Assembly: GCF_002277815.1 (NCBI RefSeq)
Contig: NZ_NKJI01000010.1
Coordinates: 62,001 to 126,000, forward strand
From: Pseudomonas sp. ERMR1:02
GTDB lineage: Bacteria; Pseudomonadota; Gammaproteobacteria; Pseudomonadales; Pseudomonadaceae
Reading direction: 5' to 3'
Length of the DNA: 64,000 nt
Part shown: positions 19,530 to 28,379 of the stretch, piece by piece
Numbering within the stretch: the first letter of the stretch is position 1
Layout of the letters: every line of letters begins with the position of its first letter
Program-made: the position numbers and the translations under genes
Notes under the pieces: model-generated
What the model was told of the DNA's origin: nothing
What the model saw: only the letters and a program-made list of their open reading frames with translations
Database searches by the model: none

Positions 19530-19967
19530 TCAGTCGGTCAGGGTGCGCAACTGCTCGCGCACTGCCTGCGGAATGGCGACAGGAATGTTGCTGGCGCGAT
19601 CCACATACACATAGACGACATAGCCCAGCGCAGACGCCTCGGACTGGTCATTGCGGAAAATGCCCAGCTCGTATCGCGCACTGCTGTTGCCCAGATGGGC
19701 GATGCGCAAGCCCACCGTCACCCGGTCGGGAAAGGTAATGGGCGAGACGAAGGTGCAGCTCGACTCGACGATCAGGCCGATGACCGGGCTGCTTTCGATG
19801 TCCAGCGTGCCCTGCTCCACCAGAAAATGACTGATCGCCGAATCGAAGAACGAGTAGTAGACGATGTTCTGCACATGGCCATAGGAATCATGGTCACCCC
19901 AGCGCGTACCCAGGGTATAAAAGCGCGGAAAGTCTTCGCGGCGCGGACGGTAGGTCTTGTTGCTCAT
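19530..19967 (-). CDS. Acyl-CoA thioesterase, 4HBT hotdog family
   Basis: A 145-residue single-hotdog protein with the 4-hydroxybenzoyl-CoA-thioesterase signature: TRWGDHDSYGHVQN (catalytic Asp) followed by VYYSFFDSA at residues 21-45. It hydrolyses an acyl-CoA; the acyl group is unknown. Its ATG overlaps the TGA of the iron alcohol dehydrogenase (ATGA), so the two are co-translated. It is a clear paralogue of the thioesterase at 58270, which sits in a second dehydrogenase module. Confidence 0.85.
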   Translation of the reverse strand: MSNKTYRPRREDFPRFYTLGTRWGDHDSYGHVQNIVYYSFFDSAISHFLVEQGTLDIESSPVIGLIVESSCTFVSPITFPDRVTVGLRIAHLGNSSARYELGIFRNDQSEASALGYVVYVYVDRASNIPVAIPQAVREQLRTLTD

Positions 19968-21115
19968 AGCACCTCCCGATAAATAGCCCGTACATCGTCC
20001 AGTCTCATCACGCGCGGGTTGTTACCGAGCAGGCGCTGCTGCTTCATCGCATCCTCGGCCAGTGTTTCGATATCGGCTTCACCGATACCCACGTCGCGCA
20101 AACGGGTCGGCAACTTCAGCTCACCGGCCAGTGCGCCCAGATGATCGGCCAGGGCGCGTGCCCTCTCGTGTTCGCTCCCAGTCACCTTCGGCAGCACGAT
20201 CTCGGCCAACTGCGCGTAGAGCGGTGCCGCCTGCTCCAGATTGAAGCGCATCACCGGACCGAGCACCAACGCGTTGGACACTCCGTGCGGTACATGGAAA
20301 CGCGCGCCGATGGGATAGGCCAGTGCGTGCACCGCCGCCACCGGCGAGTTGGCGAAAGCCATGCCGGCCAGGCAGGCACCCAACAGCATGTTTTCTCGAG
20401 CGACCAGATTGGCGCCGTCGTGACAGGCCTGATGGAGGTTGCCGCAGAGCAGGCGCAGCGCCTCACGCGCCAGGCAGTCGGAGACAGGATTTTTCAGGTT
20501 GCGGCTGGTAAACGCCTCCACCGCATGGACCATGGAATCGATTCCGGTCGCCGCAGTGATGTGAGCGGGCAAGCCCAGCGTCAGTTCGGCGTCCAGCACC
20601 GCAAAATCAGGTAGCAGCGTGGGCGAGATCACCACGTTCTTCTCACCGGCACCGGTGGTGACCACCGAGACCGCGGTCACCTCGGACCCGGTACCGGCGG
20701 TGGTCGGTACCAGGATCAGTGGCAGGCGTGCCTCCTTGCTCTGGTTGATGCCGTAGATCTGCGCCAGTACTTCGCCGCCGCGCACCAGCAGCGCAGTCAG
20801 CTTGGCGGCATCCAGCGAACTGCCGCCGCCAAAGCCCACCACGCAGTCCGCGTTACAGTCCCTACCCGCCTCCACCGCAGCGAGGATCACCGACTCCGGC
20901 GGGTCGGCCTGTACTTCGCCAAATACCCGGACCGGGATGCCCGCCATGGCAAAACCGCGCAGCACTGGATCAAGCAGCCCGGCCGCAATGACACCCGCAT
21001 CGGTCACCAGCAGTACGGAACGGGCTCCCAGGTTGAGTACCTGCGTGGCAAGACGGGTGGCGGCACCACGCTCAATGATGATCGAACGGGTGGTATTGAA
21101 TGCCATCGATAGCAT
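19964..21115 (-). CDS. Iron-containing alcohol dehydrogenase
   Basis: About 383 residues of a group III, iron-type alcohol dehydrogenase. The NAD-binding turn GFGGGSSLDAAK is near residue 95, PTTAGTGSEVT follows, and the metal region HALAYPIGARFHVPHG carries the His ligands. I take the start at 21115, with GAGG about nine bases upstream, over a longer frame to 21184. The protein interconverts an alcohol and an aldehyde; with the ThDP decarboxylase on the other side of the divergent gap, an aldehyde made by decarboxylation is a reasonable substrate (inference). Confidence 0.87.
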   Translation of the reverse strand: MLSMAFNTTRSIIIERGAATRLATQVLNLGARSVLLVTDAGVIAAGLLDPVLRGFAMAGIPVRVFGEVQADPPESVILAAVEAGRDCNADCVVGFGGGSSLDAAKLTALLVRGGEVLAQIYGINQSKEARLPLILVPTTAGTGSEVTAVSVVTTGAGEKNVVISPTLLPDFAVLDAELTLGLPAHITAATGIDSMVHAVEAFTSRNLKNPVSDCLAREALRLLCGNLHQACHDGANLVARENMLLGACLAGMAFANSPVAAVHALAYPIGARFHVPHGVSNALVLGPVMRFNLEQAAPLYAQLAEIVLPKVTGSEHERARALADHLGALAGELKLPTRLRDVGIGEADIETLAEDAMKQQRLLGNNPRVMRLDDVRAIYREVL

Positions 21116-21408
21116 CGAAAAGGACCTCGTACAGGGGGTTGGATTGCCTGCGCGCCTGTCTGGCGGGAAGCTACGGCCCGACACCCTATTGGATCACTTC
21201 TGCGCCCCGCCCCCTCCTTCCGAGTGGGCGACATGTTATCCGGAAGCGTCGCCGACCAGTTTTTGGCGAGCGATAAATAAACGTGTTTTTTCAGCAAGTT
21301 ACCGGTCTTTCGTCAACAGATTGAATCCGGAACGGGCGCGCGTTGCCGTTCCTTATACTCGGCGCAGAACCTCCCTCCCCCATACCGCCGAGCCTGAGGA
21401 AAAAACAT

Positions 21409-22968
21409 ATGAGCAACAGCACCGCGCCAATGAACGGCGCCGAAAGCCTGGTACGCACGCTGCTGGAAAGTGGCGTGGACACCTGCTTCGCCAATCCAGG
21501 CACCAGCGAAATGCATTTTGTCGCCGCGCTCGATCGAGTCCCTGGCATGCGCTGCGTGCTGGGCTTGTTCGAAGGAGTGGTAACCGGCGCCGCGGATGGC
21601 TATGCGCGCATTGCCGACAGGCCAGCGGCCACCCTGCTGCACTGCGGGCCCGGACTGGCGAACGGCCTGGCCAATCTGCATAACGCGCGACGAGCGAACT
21701 CGCCAGTCATCAACATCATCGGTGACCACGCGACCTGGCACCGTCAGTACGACACGCCGCTGACCACCGACGTCGAAGGCTGGGCTCGTCCCGTGTCAGT
21801 ATGGACGCGCACCGCCACCGAGGCCGGCGCAGTCGGTGCCGCCGCAGCTGCGGCAATCCAGGCAGCCTGTGCCGCACCGGGTGGGGTGGCCAGCTTGGTC
21901 CTGCCCTCCGATGCCAGCTGGAACACCGGCGGCCAGGTTGCCGCGGCGCTGCCGGCGATACCCGCCCCACGCGTTTCCCCGGACGTCGTGCACAAGGTCG
22001 CCCGCACCCTGCGAAGCGGACGGCCCAGCCTATTGCTGCTGGCCGGTCGTGCCCTCGCGCAAGATGCCCTGGCCGATGCCCACCGGATCGCGGCGGCGAC
22101 CGGCGCACAACTGCTCTGCCCCGTGCAGAACGCGCGAATACCCCGTGGCCGTGGTCGCTTCGAGATCGAACGGATGCCCTACTTCGGTGACGCGGCGCGG
22201 GCACGACTTGCCGGCATCGCCGATATCATTCTGGTCGGCGCGCCGGCACCCGCGAACTTCTTCGCTTATCCGGGCAAGCCGTCCCGACCCTGCCCGGACG
22301 ATGCCACCATCCACGTGCTGGCGCGCCCCGAAGAGGACTTGGCCGACGCCCTGCGGCGCCTGGCCGAGGAGCTGGCTGCGCCGCCACTGGCACCTCCAGA
22401 GATCGCTCCAGTAGCCGAGCTCGGTACCGGCCCGCTGACATCCGCTGCCGTCGCCCAGTCTCTTAGCGCCCTGCTACCGGAGCAGGCCATCGTCGTCGAC
22501 GAGGCCGCGACCTTCGGCCATGCGTTCTATCCGGGAACCCGCCATGCAGCACCCCATGACTGGCTGCAGAACACCGGTGGTGCCATCGGTCACGGCCTGC
22601 CAATGGCCCTCGGAGCGGCCGTCGCCGCTCCCGGGCGACGGGTGATTGCCCTGCAGGCCGACGGTTCCGCCATGTACACGCCGCAGGCACTGTGGTCCAT
22701 GGCCCGCGAGCGTCTCGACGTCACCGTGGTGATCCTCGCCAACCGCAAGTACGCCATTCTCCAGCACGAACTCGCCAGCGTCGGCGCCACGGCCGGCGCG
22801 ACCGCCATGAGCATGCTCGACATCGGTAATCCGGATCTGGATTGGGTGCAGATCGCTACCGGCATGGGTGTAGAAGCCGCGAAGGCCGAAACCATGGAGC
22901 GCTTTAATGAGCTTTTCGCCATGGCCAACCACCGCCCGGGGCCGTTCCTGATCGAACTCGTGGTCTGA
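21409..22968 (+). CDS. ThDP-dependent 2-oxoacid decarboxylase / acetolactate synthase-like
   Basis: A 519-residue three-domain ThDP enzyme starting at the ATG at 21409 (GAGG upstream). The cofactor-activating Glu is in NPGTSEMHFV near residue 38. The diphosphate-binding motif appears as ALQADGSAMYTPQALW followed about 25 residues later by Asn in ILANRKYAILQ. Database labels for such proteins vary between acetolactate synthase large subunit and benzoylformate decarboxylase (MdlC-like). No ALS small subunit is nearby, which favours a catabolic decarboxylase. An MFS transporter follows 81 bases downstream, so it probably acts on an imported or derived 2-oxoacid. Confidence 0.82.
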   Translation: MSNSTAPMNGAESLVRTLLESGVDTCFANPGTSEMHFVAALDRVPGMRCVLGLFEGVVTGAADGYARIADRPAATLLHCGPGLANGLANLHNARRANSPVINIIGDHATWHRQYDTPLTTDVEGWARPVSVWTRTATEAGAVGAAAAAAIQAACAAPGGVASLVLPSDASWNTGGQVAAALPAIPAPRVSPDVVHKVARTLRSGRPSLLLLAGRALAQDALADAHRIAAATGAQLLCPVQNARIPRGRGRFEIERMPYFGDAARARLAGIADIILVGAPAPANFFAYPGKPSRPCPDDATIHVLARPEEDLADALRRLAEELAAPPLAPPEIAPVAELGTGPLTSAAVAQSLSALLPEQAIVVDEAATFGHAFYPGTRHAAPHDWLQNTGGAIGHGLPMALGAAVAAPGRRVIALQADGSAMYTPQALWSMARERLDVTVVILANRKYAILQHELASVGATAGATAMSMLDIGNPDLDWVQIATGMGVEAAKAETMERFNELFAMANHRPGPFLIELVV

Positions 22969-23049
22969 AGGCCGACCGTCCCCCGATGCTTACCCGACTC
23001 CACACCCTTCCCAAGAACAACAAGCGGACCACCCGCGCTGGAGCAACAC

Positions 23050-24378
23050 ATGAACGACACCGTTGAGCAACATTTGGGCGCCGCCGTCGCGCCCCCGGTT
23101 ACAAGGCGCGTATACGCCAAGGTGCTATGGCGGTTGATGCCGTTTCTGATGCTGGCCTTCGTAGTCAATGCCATCGACCGGATAAACCTGTCTTTCGCCA
23201 AGCTGCGCATGGCCGAGGACATCTTGTTGAGCGACGCCGCCTACGGTATCGGCGCAGGGATCTTTTATCTCGGCTATATCCTCTTCGAGATCCCCAGCAA
23301 TCTCTACATGCAACGGGTCGGCGCTCGCCGCACACTGACCCGCATCATGCTGTTGTGGGGCATGGTGACCGTGGCGACGGCCTTCGTCACCACGGCAAAC
23401 CAACTGATCGCCGCACGCTTTCTGCTCGGTGTGGCGGAGGCAGGCTTCTTTCCCGGGATGATCCTGTACATGACCTACTGGCTACCCGCGTCTCTGCGCG
23501 GACGGGTCACGGCCGGTTTGCTGATGTCGGGAATGGTTGCCGGAATCATCTGCGGGCCGTTGTCCGGCGTGATCATGGCGCACCTGGATGGCTGGCTGGG
23601 CTTCAAGGACTGGCAGGTTTTGTTCATTTTGACCGGTGCACCGACCATTGTGCTTGGCATCTTCGGCTGGTTCTGGCTGACCGACCGTCCCGAGCAGGCC
23701 AACTGGCTGAGCGACGACGAGAAGCGCCAGATCGCCCAAGCCATTTCCAGTGAACAGAACGCCGTCGGCGGTCACTTTGGCGGCGTGCTGCGCGACCCTC
23801 GCTTGTATATCGCCGGCGTGGTGTACTTCTGCATCTACAGCGGCTCAAACACCGTGACCTACTGGATCCCGACGCTGATCCGGGGCTTCGGCCTGGAAGA
23901 CCTGAAACTGATCGGCATGCTGGCTGCCCTGCCATTTCTCGTCGCCCTGTGTGCCATGTATCTGCTGGGTCGCAGTTCCGACCGACATATGGAGCGGCGC
24001 TGGCATCTGAGCCTGACCATGCTGGTGGGTGCGGGTAGCTTCGCCCTGCTCGGCCTGGTGCATGGCAATGTCTCTCTATCGATTTTTCTCATGAGCCTGG
24101 GCTCCGCCGCCGCGCTGTCAGCCATCCCCCTGTTCTGGACGATCCCGCCCGCACTGTTGAATTCGGCGGGTGCGGCGGGTGGCATCGCAATCATCAGCAG
24201 TGTGGGCAACCTCGCCGGCGTGCTCAGCCAGGCCGCCGTCGGGGCGATAAAATCTGCTACCGGCAGTCTGTACCTGGCGTTCGATGTAATGGCCGCCGTG
24301 ATGGTGCTCGGCGCGGTGCTCCTGTTGATCGGGATTCCCGCCCATTGCCTGAAGGATCGTCGAGGTTCCGGCTCATGA
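23050..24378 (+). CDS. MFS transporter, anion:cation symporter (ACS) family
   Basis: A 442-residue transporter with about 12 membrane helices. The early sequence FVVNAIDRINLSFAKLRM, then GAGIFYLGYILFEIPSNLYM, is diagnostic for the ACS family, which imports organic anions such as carboxylates. It follows the ThDP decarboxylase on the same strand and is a paralogue of the MFS gene at 55646. The substrate is unknown but likely an aromatic or aliphatic acid related to the decarboxylase. Confidence 0.88.
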   Translation: MNDTVEQHLGAAVAPPVTRRVYAKVLWRLMPFLMLAFVVNAIDRINLSFAKLRMAEDILLSDAAYGIGAGIFYLGYILFEIPSNLYMQRVGARRTLTRIMLLWGMVTVATAFVTTANQLIAARFLLGVAEAGFFPGMILYMTYWLPASLRGRVTAGLLMSGMVAGIICGPLSGVIMAHLDGWLGFKDWQVLFILTGAPTIVLGIFGWFWLTDRPEQANWLSDDEKRQIAQAISSEQNAVGGHFGGVLRDPRLYIAGVVYFCIYSGSNTVTYWIPTLIRGFGLEDLKLIGMLAALPFLVALCAMYLLGRSSDRHMERRWHLSLTMLVGAGSFALLGLVHGNVSLSIFLMSLGSAAALSAIPLFWTIPPALLNSAGAAGGIAIISSVGNLAGVLSQAAVGAIKSATGSLYLAFDVMAAVMVLGAVLLLIGIPAHCLKDRRGSGS

Positions 24379-24383
24379 CTTAG

Positions 24384-24485
24384 CTGTAGGAGCGAGCTTG
24401 CTCGCGATGGACTGAAGAACACCGCGCTCACCCAGGGAACACGCGTTTTCGTTAACGACCATCGCGAGCGAGCTCGCTCCTACAG
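24384..24485. repeat. REP pair (inverted)
   Basis: CTGTAGGAGCGAGCTTGCTC at the left end and its near-complement (GAGCGAGCTCGCTCCTACAG) at the right end, about 60 bases apart. This is the usual paired REP arrangement of fluorescens-type Pseudomonas. The right tail supplies the stop codon of the hydrolase gene. Confidence 0.9.
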
Positions 24486-25661
24486 ACCGGAGTATCGATC
24501 CATCAATGCGCCCATGCACGTCAGATACTCGCGCCGGCCAAAATGGATGATGTGATTGCCCGCAAACCAGTGCAACGCACTGCCGGGCCAGTGCTGGTGC
24601 AACAGGCGCAGGTGGCGTGGCATGGTGACCCGGTCTCCGGCGCCGCCGATGATCAGCATGCGCTCGCCGTCCAGGCATGGGGCGTAGGTCAGCGGGTTGT
24701 GCACGGCCAGCAATCCGCGCATTTCGGCCACGCCAATGCCCTGGTTGCGCATCAGCCGGGAGAGCAACAGTCCCGTGGGTTGCCACTCAAGGAACACGTC
24801 GACCGGGCTGACCGCCGGCACAATCGGTATGCACCAGGCCAGGCGCTCATCAACGGCCGCCAGCAGCGCCGCGGTATATCCGCCGAGTGAAATGCCCGTC
24901 ACACCAATATGCTCGACACCTCGCCCCTGTAGATAATTGATGAACACCCGCAGGTCGTGGATCGCATGAAGCGGCGCCTCGTTAAAGGCCACCAGCCCAC
25001 TGCCAAACAGTCCCTGACCGCTGAACCAGTCGCCGTGTTCGGCACGCTGGCCATGGTGCGGATAAGTGAACAGCAGGATGTCGTAGCCCCGGCGATAGAA
25101 AGCGTTCAACGACAGAGCATGGGCGTTCAGCCAGTGCGGGTCGGCGGCGAACCCGTGGATGACGATCAGCGTCGGTCGCGGCCGGTCGCCATGGCACCAG
25201 TGCTGGGCATGGGCGAACGCATTGCGTTGCATAGCCTCGAACTGCGGCCGGGCGAAAGGGTTGAGCGGTTTGAACGGACTGGCGAAACGCAACTGGAGCC
25301 GGTGAATGTCCTCGCCGGGCAACGCGCACTCTGAAATGACGATGTCCTTCGGCGGTGGCAGGAATACGCGCGAGGCGTCTGCCGCGCGCGCCAGCGGTTC
25401 GTAGAAGCGCAGTGCCTCGAACTCGCGCTGCAAGCGGCCAGGTTTGGCTAGCGTCATCAGAGCGGACGCCGCCACCGTAGCCGACAGGGAGGTGCGCATC
25501 ACCCGCTCGATGGCGGCGGTGCCATGGATCTTCAAAGGGTGCCTTGCATCCAGCTCAGTACCATCGGGCTGCCGCCAGAAGTCCTCGGGCAAACGCTCCC
25601 ACCACGGACTGCGTGAATTACCTGCTCCTGCGTCATTCACGCACTGCTCTTCACTCAACAC
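24480..25661 (-). CDS. Alpha/beta hydrolase
   Basis: A 393-residue alpha/beta hydrolase. The oxyanion HG motif is in LIVIHGFAADPHW near residue 170, the nucleophile elbow is GISLGG near 250, the acid is in GGAGDRVT and the catalytic His in GNHIIHFGR. There is no signal peptide, so it is probably cytoplasmic. The start is GTG at 25661 behind GGAGGG. Its TAG stop lies inside the REP element. It is divergent from the first WS/DGAT gene and could cleave esters made or used by this gene set (inference). Confidence 0.8.
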   Translation of the reverse strand: MLSEEQCVNDAGAGNSRSPWWERLPEDFWRQPDGTELDARHPLKIHGTAAIERVMRTSLSATVAASALMTLAKPGRLQREFEALRFYEPLARAADASRVFLPPPKDIVISECALPGEDIHRLQLRFASPFKPLNPFARPQFEAMQRNAFAHAQHWCHGDRPRPTLIVIHGFAADPHWLNAHALSLNAFYRRGYDILLFTYPHHGQRAEHGDWFSGQGLFGSGLVAFNEAPLHAIHDLRVFINYLQGRGVEHIGVTGISLGGYTAALLAAVDERLAWCIPIVPAVSPVDVFLEWQPTGLLLSRLMRNQGIGVAEMRGLLAVHNPLTYAPCLDGERMLIIGGAGDRVTMPRHLRLLHQHWPGSALHWFAGNHIIHFGRREYLTCMGALMDRYSGL

Positions 25662-25920
25662 GCAAAATCCCTCCCCTGGCGAGGGTCAACTTGCGCACCG
25701 AGGCGACGCGCACAGGACCCTTCGATAGCCTCCAGAATAAAGACGGCGCCAGCCGCACTTCCCCCCCATTTGCAGGGGGACGGGTCAAGTGCAGATCGAC
25801 GAATCTGCCACACGACCTTAGTCGTATTGATGAGCCACGCAGTGCGTATTCGTCAGTTCAAGTGTCCTTCATTTCAAGTGTCAGCCAGACAACCTCCACC
25901 ACCTTGCGAGAGCCTCAACG

Positions 25921-27441
25921 ATGAGCAAACTCAGCGGGCAAGACGCCCTGTTCCTGAATGTCGATCGCCCCCATGCCGCGTCACACTGCACCATGATCTA
26001 CATCTACGATCAGTCCACGGTAGAGGGGCAACGCCTCGGCTTTCGGGAGATCGTGCGCCATATTTCGGATCGCCTCGACGTCTCGCCGGTGTTCAAGCGC
26101 AAGATCATCCAGGTGCCCTTTAGCCTCGGTTATCCCTACTGGGTGGAAGATGATCTGTTCGACATCGACTTCCACGTTCGGCATTTCGCCCTGCCCAAAC
26201 CGGGTGACTGGCGCCAGTTCTGCATTCAGGTGTCTCGCATCCATGCCCGTTCGATGGACCTTGCCCGGGCACCCTGGGAAATGTATGTGATCGAGGGCCT
26301 CGACAATATCGAAGGCATTCCCAAGGGCAGTTTCGCCATCCTCACCAAGACGCACCACGCCGCGATGGACGGCGCTGCGGCAGCGGAGCTGACCTGGGCC
26401 TTGCACGATCTGGCCGGCGCACAGGGCAAACCCGTCGCGGTGGTTGATAACAAGCCTGCAGCCAGCTCCCCGCCGCGATGGGGCATGCTGGATACGGTCA
26501 GTCGCATGTTTACAGACAACATCTCGGCCTCCGCCCGCATGGCGCTGCCGCTGGCCCGCGTGTTGCCCAAACTTACCGTCGCCAGCTTGCGCAAAGTGGC
26601 ATGCTCGGTACTTGGCTCCGAAGGTGGCGCACCGCGCACACGCTTCAACAGCAATGTCGTATCCGGTCGGGTCTGGGATTCGGTCACCCTCGATCTGGCT
26701 GTTGTGAAACAGATCAAAAGCCTGGTGCCCGGCGCGACCGTCAACGATGCGGTCCTGGCGATGGTCGGCGGGGCGATGCGTCGTTACCTGATTGCGAAGG
26801 ATGAACTGCCGGAGAAATCACTGATGACCCTGGCACCGGTCAACACCCGCCAGGGCAATGAATCCGTCGCCGCCGGCAACACCGTGTCAATGCTCACCTT
26901 CCCCTTGCGCACGGACATCGAGGACCCGGTCGCCCGGCTGCAAGCGTTACAGGCCGCCACTTCGCAATCCAAGGCGATCCAGAATGCGGTCGGTGCAAGC
27001 GACCTGACCAATCTGCAGAAATTCGCGCCCCCGGCGACCCTGGGCCTCGCCGGCCGCCTTGCGACGCTGATGGGCATGGGCGGCAAGGGCCCGGTGGTGT
27101 TGCACAATTGCATGGTGACCAACGTCCCGGGCCCCAATGTGCCGCTCTACATGCTCGGCGCCAAGCTGGTGTACTGGTGCGGTGTTGGCCCGTTGGTCGA
27201 TGGCCTGTCATTGATCTGGAACCCCACCAGCTACTGCGAAAAAATGTTCATCTCGTTGACCAGCTCACCGAACGTCGTTCCCGACCCGGACTTCCTTGCG
27301 CAATGCCTGAAAGATTCCTACGAGGAAATGAAGGCAGTGGCTACCCAGGCCGCCCAAACCGAAACGCCCAAGACCCCAAAAGCCAGACGCGTTGCCCGAA
27401 AGTCAGCTTCGCCGACGGTCGACAAGGACCAGGCGCTCTAG
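25921..27441 (+). CDS. Wax ester synthase/diacylglycerol acyltransferase (WS/DGAT), copy 1
   Basis: A 506-residue WS/DGAT acyltransferase. It has the catalytic HHxxxDG motif (HHAAMDG, near residue 145), the PYWVEDDLFDIDFHVRH block, and the C-terminal NVPGPNVPLYMLGA block. The family transfers an acyl group from acyl-CoA to a long-chain alcohol or diacylglycerol, making storage or surface esters. The tail is Lys/Arg-rich (TPKTPKARRVARKS), unusual for the core family. A second, diverged copy lies at 31558, and the genes between them are beta-oxidation-like. Confidence 0.88.
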   Translation: MSKLSGQDALFLNVDRPHAASHCTMIYIYDQSTVEGQRLGFREIVRHISDRLDVSPVFKRKIIQVPFSLGYPYWVEDDLFDIDFHVRHFALPKPGDWRQFCIQVSRIHARSMDLARAPWEMYVIEGLDNIEGIPKGSFAILTKTHHAAMDGAAAAELTWALHDLAGAQGKPVAVVDNKPAASSPPRWGMLDTVSRMFTDNISASARMALPLARVLPKLTVASLRKVACSVLGSEGGAPRTRFNSNVVSGRVWDSVTLDLAVVKQIKSLVPGATVNDAVLAMVGGAMRRYLIAKDELPEKSLMTLAPVNTRQGNESVAAGNTVSMLTFPLRTDIEDPVARLQALQAATSQSKAIQNAVGASDLTNLQKFAPPATLGLAGRLATLMGMGGKGPVVLHNCMVTNVPGPNVPLYMLGAKLVYWCGVGPLVDGLSLIWNPTSYCEKMFISLTSSPNVVPDPDFLAQCLKDSYEEMKAVATQAAQTETPKTPKARRVARKSASPTVDKDQAL

Positions 27442-27455
27442 CGAGCTCTTGACCT

Positions 27456-27590
27456 GATCGTTCCCACGCTCTGCGTGGGAATGCCGCCGGGGACGCTCCG
27501 CGTCCCGCTGACGACGCACGGCTTGAGTCCTGCGCAATGGTGACGCGGAGCGTCACAGGATGCATTCCCACGCAGAGCGTGGGAACGATC
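27456..27590. repeat. Palindromic repeat, GATCGTTCCCACGC type
   Basis: GATCGTTCCCACGCTCTGCG at the left end is repeated as an inverted copy at the right end. An inner inverted pair, GACGCTCCGCGTC and its complement, lies between them. The same element recurs at 46062-46163 and, as one half only, at 61264-61294. It is not a REP of the GTAGGAGC type. Confidence 0.85.
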
Positions 27591-27616
27591 ACAATGGGCC
27601 GGCGTTCGTCGATCAA

Positions 27617-27718
27617 CTGTAGGAGCGAGCCTGCTCGCGATGGACGTGAACGATAACGCGCCCTGTCTGAATGAACGCGTTTGCCGGACGTTTTTCGCGA
27701 GCAGGCTCGCTCCTACAA
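27617..27718. repeat. REP pair (inverted)
   Basis: TGTAGGAGCGAGCCTGCTCG on the left and its inverted copy on the right. It sits 27 bases after the preceding palindromic repeat, between the converging WS/DGAT and DUF2889 genes. Confidence 0.9.
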
Positions 27719-27755
27719 GGGGCGAGTAACTGGGCAAACACAAACCCTTGCAGGT

Positions 27756-28337
27756 CTATGAAGGATCTTTGATGGGGCGCCACTCACTGACGCGACGCGC
27801 AGCATCGCCTTCGGGGTGGTAGGCGTGGCAGGTGCCGATCACCCAATGGTTCGGCATCTTGAAATCAGGGTCCGCGGCGGCACGCTCGCGCAGTCGTTTC
27901 TGCATCACCGGTGCCATGGTCTGGATGGCAGTAGTTGCCATCGGTCCCAGCATTTCGGTGAGATGAGTGCAGCCCTTCAATCCCCCGACGCGCTCAGCGA
28001 CCCGCTTCTTGAAGCCGGCGCCGATGCGCAGACCCACAAGTGTCGCGTAGGCTCGATTGACATGGCTGCACACGGGTGTAGGCGCCTGCTCGGAAATGGC
28101 TTTGAGCTGGACGATCTGCATCTTCTGGTCGATGGTCATGACGATGCGCATGTAGTGCAGCACACCATTGGCGGGAATCGTCCCGTAAGCGAATTCGGTG
28201 TCAACGCCCTTGGTATCGAGCAAGCATCCTTCGATATCGAACAGGCCGTCATCGCGCTCATAGCCGGTGCAGACCACCTTGCGGGTGTGCAGCAGGCGTC
28301 GTTTGGGGTTATCGGAAATTGGCACGGTCATCGCCAT
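27756..28337 (-). CDS. DUF2889 protein
   Basis: A 193-residue protein of the DUF2889 family: RRLLHTRKVVCTGYERDDG at the N-terminus, IEGCLLDTKG, and the conserved GLKGCTHLTEML with a Cys-x-His pair near residue 125. There is no signal peptide. The biochemical role of the family is not established as far as I know. It is the last gene of a leftward operon of thiolase, MaoC pair and SDR, which suggests work on the same acyl-CoA or ketone substrate. Confidence 0.75.
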   Translation of the reverse strand: MAMTVPISDNPKRRLLHTRKVVCTGYERDDGLFDIEGCLLDTKGVDTEFAYGTIPANGVLHYMRIVMTIDQKMQIVQLKAISEQAPTPVCSHVNRAYATLVGLRIGAGFKKRVAERVGGLKGCTHLTEMLGPMATTAIQTMAPVMQKRLRERAAADPDFKMPNHWVIGTCHAYHPEGDAARRVSEWRPIKDPS

Positions 28338-28379
28338 GAACTCCAGGATGGCGGAGCGCCGAAGCGCCCCGCCCGGTTT

